DNA from: Bacteroidales bacterium
GTDB taxonomy: Bacteria > Bacteroidota > Bacteroidia > Bacteroidales > Bacteroidaceae
Assembly (NCBI GenBank): GCA_004554665.1
Contig: SFKY01000054.1
Location: 1 to 17,499 of the forward strand
Direction: 5' to 3'
Length of the DNA: 17,499 nucleotides
The notes under the pieces were generated by a model. That model was given only the letters and a program-made list of their open reading frames with translations, had not been told where the DNA came from and made no database searches. This document shows positions 6,135-12,087 of the stretch, one piece after another; the first letter of the stretch is position 1, and every line of letters starts with the position of its first letter. The position numbers were made by a program, and so were the translations under genes.

Positions 6135-8012
6135 TCAGTAAGATGGTGGCTCATTTTGATCTGCCCTGATAAGCGCCAGCAGATGCTCCACTGCCAGTTC
6201 CTCTGGGATATTTTTCTCCACACATTCCTGCTTTCTGTAGAGTGATATGCGGTCACGTCCCGCCCCCACATAGCCGTAATCGGCATCGGCCATTTCTCCC
6301 GGACCGTTGACGATGCATCCCATGATGCCTATCTTCAGTCCTGTCATGTCTCGGGTAGCCTCTTTGATACGCGCGATGGTGGTACGCAGGTCGTAAAGCG
6401 TACGGCCGCATCCCGGGCAGGAGATATACTCGGTCTTGCTCATGCGCAGTCGTGCAGCCTGGAGTATGCCGAAAGCCGTGTCTTCCACCTCCGGCAAACT
6501 GATTGCGCCACTGTTCATCAGCCAGATTCCGTCGGTGAGCCCGTCGATCATCAGCGCCCCCATATCTGCGGCGGCAGCCAGTTGGAAATCTTCCTTGACA
6601 TCTGTCTGATACATCTGTGCGAAGACAATAGGATTGGCCAGTCCGTGAACCATCAGTTCATGAGCCAAAGCCCGTTGGTCGCCGGTACGGTTGGCATGGC
6701 GGCTTACGCAGACCACCACCACCTCGGGATGGGCTTTCAGACACGACAGATACTCCTCTGTAGGAGTGCCAAACTGCAATACCAAGAACTTGACCGTACT
6801 CTGCATCATCCCCACAAAAGGCATGGCGTGCGGCGGGAAGATGGGATAACAATGCACCAGCCCCCGCTGTTTCAACGCATGGTAGGCATCGTAGTCCACG
6901 ACATACCGGCGATCGGGCTCCACCTGCTTGGGCATGGTGCTGCCCACATAGAGATAGTCGGCTTTTAAGGAATGGGGGGCCACCGCTCCATTGTTGGCAT
7001 TGGCCGTGGTAATGACCACCGGTACATGACTGCCGCCGATATTGGCTGCTGCCTGCGTTACCCGGCGCGTAGGATGCAGCCAGTCGAACGTATCGCTCAC
7101 CTGTCCGGGGATGGGCAGATGATTGGCACGCCCCATGAAATGATCCACCAACTTGCGTGCCACGGGAATCTCCGCTTCCGGCTCCTCGCTGAGCGACACA
7201 CGGATGGTGTCGCCGATGCCGTCGGCCAGCAAGGCACCTATGCCCACTGCGCTCTTGATGCGCCCGTCCTCGCCCTCGCCGGCCTCTGTCACACCCAGGT
7301 GGAGCGGATAGTGCATACCCTCGTGCTCCATACGATCCACGAGCAGTCGTACCGACTGCACCATCACCACGGTGTTGGAAGCCTTGATAGAGATGACCAC
7401 ATCATCGAAGTGCTCTCGCTGGCAGATACGCAGAAACTCCATGCAGCTTTCCACGATTCCCTCGGGAGTATCGCCATACCGGTTGCGGATGCGGTCACTC
7501 AGCGAACCATGATTCACCCCGATGCGGACAGCCGTATGATGCTCCTTACAGATGTTGAGGAAGGGCACAAAGCGCTGATCTATCTTCTGCAGCTCCTGCG
7601 CATACTCCTCGTCGGTATATTCTTTCTGTACAAACTTACGTGCAGGATCCACGTAGTTGCCGGGATTCACTCTTACTTTCTCCGCATAGCATGCAGCCAC
7701 ATCAGCCACATGAGGATTAAAGTGTACATCGGCCACCAGAGGTGTCTGGTAGCCCTCCGCCCGCAACCGGGCATTGATATTCTTCAGATTCTCCGCCTCC
7801 TTGGAGCCCTGCGTCGTCAACCGTACCAGTTCGCCACCCGCATCTATGATTCGCTTGGCCTGCTCCACACACCCCTCAGTGTCGTTGGTATTGGTGGTAG
7901 TCATAGACTGTATGCGTATGGGATGGTCTCCCCCCATGTCTACAGCACCTATATGCACGACCGAGGTGGCGCGTCTACGGTAGTTGAACAAGTCAATTGC
8001 ACTTATACTCAT
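6135..8012 (-). CDS. ispG: 4-hydroxy-3-methylbut-2-enyl diphosphate synthase (IspG/GcpE)
   Basis: A 625-aa protein of the methylerythritol phosphate pathway. It reductively converts methylerythritol cyclodiphosphate to HMBPP in the cytoplasm, using a [4Fe-4S] cluster. The N-terminal TIM barrel begins near PIRIQSMTTTNTND (31-44). The C-terminal iron-sulfur domain has CPGCGRT (Cys532, Cys535) and GCIVNGPGE (Cys566, Glu573), the complete cluster ligand set. It is far longer than the roughly 370-aa E. coli enzyme because of an insert domain between barrel and cluster domain, the three-domain form known from plants, Chlamydia and Bacteroidetes. Its ATG lies inside the end of purE (20-nt overlap), which suggests translational coupling. 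Confidence 0.96.
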   Translation of the reverse strand: MSISAIDLFNYRRRATSVVHIGAVDMGGDHPIRIQSMTTTNTNDTEGCVEQAKRIIDAGGELVRLTTQGSKEAENLKNINARLRAEGYQTPLVADVHFNPHVADVAACYAEKVRVNPGNYVDPARKFVQKEYTDEEYAQELQKIDQRFVPFLNICKEHHTAVRIGVNHGSLSDRIRNRYGDTPEGIVESCMEFLRICQREHFDDVVISIKASNTVVMVQSVRLLVDRMEHEGMHYPLHLGVTEAGEGEDGRIKSAVGIGALLADGIGDTIRVSLSEEPEAEIPVARKLVDHFMGRANHLPIPGQVSDTFDWLHPTRRVTQAAANIGGSHVPVVITTANANNGAVAPHSLKADYLYVGSTMPKQVEPDRRYVVDYDAYHALKQRGLVHCYPIFPPHAMPFVGMMQSTVKFLVLQFGTPTEEYLSCLKAHPEVVVVCVSRHANRTGDQRALAHELMVHGLANPIVFAQMYQTDVKEDFQLAAAADMGALMIDGLTDGIWLMNSGAISLPEVEDTAFGILQAARLRMSKTEYISCPGCGRTLYDLRTTIARIKEATRDMTGLKIGIMGCIVNGPGEMADADYGYVGAGRDRISLYRKQECVEKNIPEELAVEHLLALIRADQNEPPSY

Positions 8013-8514
8013 AGTCCTTTATTTCCGCCAGTTGTCGATTGGCCTTTTCTATCTTCTCTCCCAGTCCTGCTTTCCATGCTGCCACGCGCTCTGCCACGCG
8101 CTCGTCGGAGAGGGCAATCATCTCTGCTGCCAGAATGGCTGCATTTTGCGCCGCGTTCACCCCCACAGTAGCCACAGGAATGCCCGGAGGCATCTGGATA
8201 ATGCTCAACATGGCATCGAGGCCATCGAGCATACCCTTGATAGGCACACCGATGACAGGCAGTGTGGTCGACGCTGCTATCACTCCTGGCAGGGCAGCAG
8301 CCATACCGGCTGCAGCAATAATCACACGGATACCTCTCCCTTTGGCCTCCTTGGCAAATGTCTCCACGGCATCGGGTGTGCGGTGTGCGGAGAGTGCGTT
8401 TACCTCGAAAGGAATCTCATTGTCGTTAAGCCACTTGCAGGCTTTCTCCATGACGGGCAGATCGCTTGTGCTGCCCATGATAATGCTTACTACTGGTTTC
8501 ATATCTTTAATCAT
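7993..8514 (-). CDS. purE: N5-carboxyaminoimidazole ribonucleotide mutase (PurE)
   Basis: A 173-aa enzyme of de novo purine synthesis that converts N5-CAIR to CAIR in the cytoplasm. Phosphate-loop motif GSTSDLPVM is at 14-22 and the catalytic SAHRTP at 42-47; LPVIGVPIKG and IIQMPPGIPVATV follow at 85-94 and 105-117. The overall pattern is class I (mutase), so a PurK partner is expected elsewhere; it is not in this window. The loop usually read GGAAHLPG in proteobacterial enzymes is GMAAALPG here (70-77). A second in-frame ATG at 8502 (MKPVVS) would give 169 aa and may be the true start. It overlaps ispG by 20 nt and follows the PAP2-like gene after 55 bp. Confidence 0.95.
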   Translation of the reverse strand: MIKDMKPVVSIIMGSTSDLPVMEKACKWLNDNEIPFEVNALSAHRTPDAVETFAKEAKGRGIRVIIAAAGMAAALPGVIAASTTLPVIGVPIKGMLDGLDAMLSIIQMPPGIPVATVGVNAAQNAAILAAEMIALSDERVAERVAAWKAGLGEKIEKANRQLAEIKDYEYKCN

Positions 8515-8544
8515 ATATTATAAGGTGAAAACAGCACAAAGAGT

Positions 8545-8568
8545 TTTTTACCGTTTTACCTTTTTACC
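8545..8568. repeat. Three tandem 8-bp units upstream of purE
   Basis: TTTTTACC, GTTTTACC and TTTTTACC lie head to tail. On the minus (coding) strand they read GGTAAAAA/GGTAAAAC. They fill much of the 55-bp gap between the PAP2-like gene and purE, immediately after the upstream stop codon. Their role is unknown; a leader or protein-binding element for purE is possible. Confidence 0.6.
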
Positions 8569-8569
8569 T

Positions 8570-9181
8570 TTAAATGATCATCACAAATCCGCATATCGTG
8601 CCGACCACGAATCCGGTAACCACCTGTGGCAGCGTGTGTTGCATCAGAATGATGCGGCTCGACCCCACCAATCCTGCTATGATGATTACCACACACAACC
8701 ACCATATAGGATTGAAGGCGAAAAGCAGCGAGAAGGCGACCAACGCCCCCGTCACACCGCCTATGGCTGCCGTATGGGTAGAGATCTTCCACCACACATT
8801 GATGATGGCGCAGGCTATCTGTATCATCAGTGCCGCCACCAGTATGCGCGCCATAAAACTTGGCATGTGGAACATCGTCATGAGGTAATAGCAGCAGAAA
8901 TAGCATAGGATAGAGATGACGTAGGGTATCATACGCCGCTCCTTGGAACCGATTTCCAGAAGCGACCATCCCTGATAGCGCCGATAGAGATGGATGAGCA
9001 GAGTGGGCAAGAGGATGGTAAACACATAGACCATGCCCAGCACCACCAGTTTGTATTGCCAGGGCAGCAGACTCATGTAGCTGAAGGTAAACAGCGCCAT
9101 GAGTCCCACAATGGGCAGATAAAACGGGGTGAACACCATGCTCATCACCCTCGCTGCCAGTATGATATTCTTTACTTTCAT
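8570..9181 (-). CDS. PAP2-like integral membrane protein
   Basis: A 203-aa protein with about six hydrophobic segments. It shows degenerate type-2 phosphatidic acid phosphatase motifs: KISTHTAA at 132-139 where PSGH is usual, and SRIILMQHTLPQ at 175-186 where the family has SRx5HxxxD. The Arg176 and His182 positions are kept, but the last Asp is Gln186 and the first motif (KxxxxxxRP) is not clear. It may be a phosphatase for a lipid or isoprenoid phosphate, or may have lost activity. Its ATG overlaps the rpoN stop codon (ATGA at 9181-9178), so translation is probably coupled to rpoN. Superfamily assignment rests on these motifs only. Confidence 0.7.
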   Translation of the reverse strand: MKVKNIILAARVMSMVFTPFYLPIVGLMALFTFSYMSLLPWQYKLVVLGMVYVFTILLPTLLIHLYRRYQGWSLLEIGSKERRMIPYVISILCYFCCYYLMTMFHMPSFMARILVAALMIQIACAIINVWWKISTHTAAIGGVTGALVAFSLLFAFNPIWWLCVVIIIAGLVGSSRIILMQHTLPQVVTGFVVGTICGFVMII

Positions 9182-10659
9182 AGTTTTCTAAGCCTTGCCA
9201 CCGGTATATCCATCAGTTGCCTGTATTTGGCCACCGTGCGGCGCGCCACTGGGAATCCCATCTTCTCCATACGGGCGGCCAGCGTGTCGTCGCTCAGCGG
9301 ATGGTGCTTGTCCTCGTTGTCTATCAGCTCTTTGAGAGCCAGCCGCACCCTGCGCGTAGAGGTTTCCTCTCCCTCACGGTTGGTATAGCCGTCGGAGAAG
9401 AAAAACTTGAGCGGGAACGTCCCCCACTTGGTCTGTGCATACTTCACCGCGGCCACCCTGGAGATGGTCGATATATCGAGCCCCGTCTTGCCGGCAATGT
9501 CTTTCAGGATCATCGGGCGCAGGTCTCCCTCATCCCCATCCAGGAAGAATGGCCGTTGCCAGTCTATGATAGCCTTCATGGTCACTGTGAGCGTATGCTG
9601 CCGCTGCTTCACGGCGGCGATAAATCCCTGTGCACGGTCCACTTTCTCCTTGGCGTAGAGCAGCGCCTCTTTCTCCTGACGGTTCATCCCCCCCTTGTTG
9701 TTGCGGTATGCCTCCACCATCTCCGTAAACGAGGGCGACACTTTCAGTTCGGGCACGTTACCCCGATTGAGAGTGAACGTGATGGTACCGTCGTCGAGCG
9801 TCTCCACGATAAAGTCGGGCGTTATCTGCTGAGTACTCCTGCCCTCCGTCTCCCCAAGCGATGCGCCGGGCTTAGGGTTCAACTTCACGATTTCGTCTCT
9901 CAGCGTCCGGGTCTGCAGGTCTGTGAGCTGCATCTCCTGCTGTATCTTGTCCCAGTGCTTGTGCGTGAACGCCGTAAAGTAGTGGGCTATCACCTCGTGC
10001 ATCAGTTCTTTCAGCCGCCCGTCGGGCCTGCGTTCTATCTGCAGCAGCAGACACTCCTGCAGCGACCGGGCACCGATGCCTGCCGGGTCGAAAGTCTGCA
10101 ACCGCTGCAGTACCCGCTCTATGGTTTCGGCCGACACCTCTATATTATGGTAGACCGCCAGTTCGTCGGCGATAGCATCTATCGGTTTCCGCAGCAGCCC
10201 ATCATCGTCAAGCGATCCGATGAGATATTCCATCACATCCTGTTCCACATCAGTCAGGTCCTCCATCGCCATCTGCTCCTTGAGCTTGTCATAGAAAGAA
10301 GTGGTATCACCATACACCATCTCCTCGTAGTCGGCATTGTCGTGAGACATGTAACTGGTGGCCGTGGGCATCTCGTCGTCACTCCCTATCTGACTGAGGG
10401 CATCGTCCAGCGCATCCTTGCGCTCCTGCAACTCGCCATCCACCTCGCTGCCGCCCATATCGCCAGACTCCTCCATCGTATAGTCGTCCTCTGCGCTCGC
10501 TGTCTCCAGCGCCGGATTGTCGTCAATCTCAGCCCCCACGCTCTCCTCCAGTTCGTTGAGGGGCATCTCCAGCATCCTCACCACCAGCATCTGCTGCTGT
10601 GTGAGCCGCTGCTGCTGCACCTGCTTCTGTGTCTGTATCAGTTCTTGCCGTTGAGACAT
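9178..10659 (-). CDS. rpoN: RNA polymerase sigma-54 factor
   Basis: A 493-aa protein from the ATG at 10659; a TTG two codons earlier is a less likely start. Region I is Gln- and Leu-rich (about 1-50, ending DDNPALE), the part that contacts AAA+ activators. An acidic region II follows (about 50-110, many Asp, Glu and Ser). The core-binding and helix-turn-helix parts span about 115-400 and include DPAGIGARSLQECLLLQ and DISTISRVAAVKY. The RpoN box ARRTVAKYR at 472-480 contacts the -24 element. All regions of an intact sigma-54 are present. It directs core polymerase to -24/-12 promoters that need an enhancer-binding ATPase; no such activator is in the window. It overlaps the PAP2-like gene by 4 nt. 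Confidence 0.97.
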   Translation of the reverse strand: MSQRQELIQTQKQVQQQRLTQQQMLVVRMLEMPLNELEESVGAEIDDNPALETASAEDDYTMEESGDMGGSEVDGELQERKDALDDALSQIGSDDEMPTATSYMSHDNADYEEMVYGDTTSFYDKLKEQMAMEDLTDVEQDVMEYLIGSLDDDGLLRKPIDAIADELAVYHNIEVSAETIERVLQRLQTFDPAGIGARSLQECLLLQIERRPDGRLKELMHEVIAHYFTAFTHKHWDKIQQEMQLTDLQTRTLRDEIVKLNPKPGASLGETEGRSTQQITPDFIVETLDDGTITFTLNRGNVPELKVSPSFTEMVEAYRNNKGGMNRQEKEALLYAKEKVDRAQGFIAAVKQRQHTLTVTMKAIIDWQRPFFLDGDEGDLRPMILKDIAGKTGLDISTISRVAAVKYAQTKWGTFPLKFFFSDGYTNREGEETSTRRVRLALKELIDNEDKHHPLSDDTLAARMEKMGFPVARRTVAKYRQLMDIPVARLRKL

Positions 10660-10711
10660 GGTCAAATCACGTAGTTAAATTTGTTATTGCGAAACGAAGT
10701 TCGGCGAATCC

Positions 10712-10743
10712 AATTGTGAATTATGAATTCTCAATTATGAATT
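10712..10743. repeat. AT-rich AATTRTGAATT repeats before rpoN
   Basis: AATTGTGAATT (10712-10722), AATTATGAATT (10719-10729, overlapping the first) and AATTATGAATT (10733-10743) form a short array. The last copy contains the stop codon of the upstream 216-aa gene. The array lies in the 75-bp gap before rpoN. No clear promoter for rpoN is seen in the gap, so rpoN may be co-transcribed with the upstream gene. Confidence 0.6.
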
Positions 10744-11385
10744 AAAGAAGTTTCTCATCTGCGCCGCCAGAGCTGCCAGCTTCTCCGGGTTGTCATTGCC
10801 GTACTGTTGCCACAGCTCCTTGCAGGCCGAGGCCAACTTCCCATCGGGCAGTGGAGGCCGCCTCAGACAGGGGTCGCAACATTGGTACAGCTCCATGACA
10901 CGGCAAATCTCGGTGGCCGGCATCCCTATCAGCTTGCCCAATTCGCCTACTTCGGGCGTTTCGGGCACCATCGTGATTGGCGAGAGCCTGAAATAGAGGT
11001 CCAGCACCATCATCAACTGCACAGGAGCCGCCTCCACGCCATCGCCGATAGGCTTGAAGAAGCGCTCCCACGACTCGTTTACGGCCACACCCTCATAAAA
11101 CTCCCCGGCCTGCCCAAATCCGCTCATCCCCCGCAGCAGCCTTACGGCACGTGCCAGCTTTTTCGGACTCCTACTGTAGGTGTCCCAAAGATGCTGCAGC
11201 TTAGGCGTGTCTATCTTGCGCAGGCGGAACATCTGCGAATAGAGATACTGCGGCGGTATGTGCAACTCCAGCGCCAGCTCCACAAGCTGCCGTGCATACA
11301 GGGGCTTTACGCCAGCCGGACGTCGCAAGTACAACTGCATGAGCAGCAGCCAGTACTCATCAGACCAAGAAGGATGTCTTGCCAT
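10735..11385 (-). CDS. Unrecognised protein with two-fold internal duplication
   Basis: A 216-aa protein from the ATG at 11385 (MARHPSW); a TTG seven codons earlier lies within the -7 promoter box and is not a likely start. I do not recognise a named family. It is predicted to be mostly helical, with no signal peptide or membrane segment. Residues about 11-87 and 121-213 look like two copies of one unit. Each begins LxxMxLYxR, continues through a helix pair near RQLVELALELHIPPQYLYSQ or ELGKLIGMPATEICRVM, and ends LWxxYxxxPxKLAxxA. A small cysteine group (CCDPC, 169-173) lies only in the second copy. It has a textbook Bacteroidetes promoter and precedes rpoN by 75 bp, so the two may be co-transcribed. 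A regulatory or scaffold role is possible but unsupported. Confidence 0.75.
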   Translation of the reverse strand: MARHPSWSDEYWLLLMQLYLRRPAGVKPLYARQLVELALELHIPPQYLYSQMFRLRKIDTPKLQHLWDTYSRSPKKLARAVRLLRGMSGFGQAGEFYEGVAVNESWERFFKPIGDGVEAAPVQLMMVLDLYFRLSPITMVPETPEVGELGKLIGMPATEICRVMELYQCCDPCLRRPPLPDGKLASACKELWQQYGNDNPEKLAALAAQMRNFFNS

Positions 11386-11403
11386 ATCATTACACTTTTG
11401 GTG

Positions 11404-11434
11404 CAAAAATAGCGAATTTTAGTGTTATGACAAA
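11404..11434 (-). promoter_or_regulatory. Promoter of the 216-aa gene (and perhaps rpoN)
   Basis: On the minus strand TTTG (11434-11431), a 19-nt spacer and TATTTTTG (11411-11404) match the Bacteroidetes consensus TTTG-N19-TAnnTTTG exactly. Transcription would begin near 11398, leaving a very short leader before the ATG at 11385, which supports that start codon. Confidence 0.75.
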
Positions 11435-11646
11435 ATTATTGGAACAAGAAAACAAGACAAATGCTGTTCAGTGGAGTCAATTAAAAAAAACTGTGCCGGC
11501 AACGAGCTATGGCCAAGAAAAGGAAGCCACCGTTGACCGTGCACAGCTTACAAAGTACAAAGGATGGACTCACGTCCTTATGAAAGAAATTTTTTATGTG
11601 TGTACGAATAGTGTTCATTGCTGGTCACAAAGGTAGGCCTTTTATC

Positions 11647-11693
11647 CGTAAGGTGCAAAAAACTATCTTATTATTTCCTTGCACTTTCTTACG
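11647..11693. repeat. Bulged hairpin in the intergenic region
   Basis: CGTAAG-GTGCAA (11647-11658) can pair with TTGCAC (11679-11684) and CTTACG (11688-11693), leaving a 3-nt bulge (TTT) and a 20-nt loop. No T tail follows. It could be a stem of an RNA, a protein site or part of a repeat element. Confidence 0.4.
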
Positions 11694-11729
11694 ATTTTAG
11701 AAAAATGACACGGAGCATTTATGGAAGCC

Positions 11730-11786
11730 AAATGCCACCTTTACGACGCTAAACATGGCATTTAGGAGGTCTAAACGCCATGTTTA
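11730..11786. repeat. Nested palindrome, candidate dispersed repeat
   Basis: Arms TAAACATGGCATTTAG (11750-11765) and CTAAACGCCATGTTTA (11771-11786) pair over 15 of 16 positions around the 5-nt loop GAGGT. AAATGCCA at 11730-11737 can pair instead with TGGCATTT at 11757-11764, so two exclusive hairpins are possible. TTTACGA occurs on both flanks (11740 and 11783 regions). The layout resembles a REP/BIME-like intergenic repeat. Confidence 0.75.
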
Positions 11787-12029
11787 CGAAAAACAAAGCC
11801 GCATGCAGGCTCCCTATCCCGCACACGGAGCCCTCGCCCAAACTCTCCCAAACAGGGGCGAAAACCAAGAAAATTGCACCGGGAACCAGAAGTATCAGCA
11901 GCCGATGGTGCCGATGTGTCAGCCAACAACGGTGGTTGCCGGCCACACAAGGTAGCTGTTATTTACATTTGGCAACATTGGCTTCATATTTTTTATACAG
12001 CCATCGCTTATCGTATCAAAAATAATGCG

Positions 12030-12037
12030 TAACTTTG
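12030..12037 (+). promoter_or_regulatory. Promoter -7 box of the M16 peptidase gene
   Basis: TAACTTTG matches TAnnTTTG exactly, 50 bp before the ATG at 12088. The -33 position (about 12007-12010, CTTA) is weak. Confidence 0.55.
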
Positions 12038-12087
12038 CAGCCGTTTAGATATATCAACGCTTTATTTTCAATTCAAGAACAACAAAC

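Larger units (their letters stand above)
11386..12087. other. 702-bp intergenic region without a convincing gene
   Basis: It holds the minus-strand promoter at 11404-11434, a hairpin at 11647-11693, the nested palindrome at 11730-11786 and the peptidase promoter at 12030. An open frame at 11427-11636 (69 aa from ATG, MTKLLEQENKTNAVQWSQLK) is protein-like at its start but has no recognisable family and no promoter box; it could be a gene remnant. The stretch 11790-11960 is open in several frames on both strands, none convincing. Confidence 0.6.

Noticed and set aside
6972..8171. 399-codon plus-strand frame opposite ispG and purE
   Set aside because: It spans two well-identified genes on the opposite strand and shows no motif of its own.
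10660..10665. Upstream TTG start for rpoN (two extra residues)
   Set aside because: An ATG two codons on gives the standard MSQRQ-type start; a TTG start has no support.
9217..10674. 485-codon plus-strand frame opposite rpoN
   Set aside because: Composition is His/Leu/Arg-rich with no motifs; rpoN is complete on the other strand.
11749..12025. Short overlapping frames on both strands (65-81 codons) near the palindrome
   Set aside because: They begin in or next to the palindrome, overlap one another and lack promoters; more likely repeat sequence than genes.
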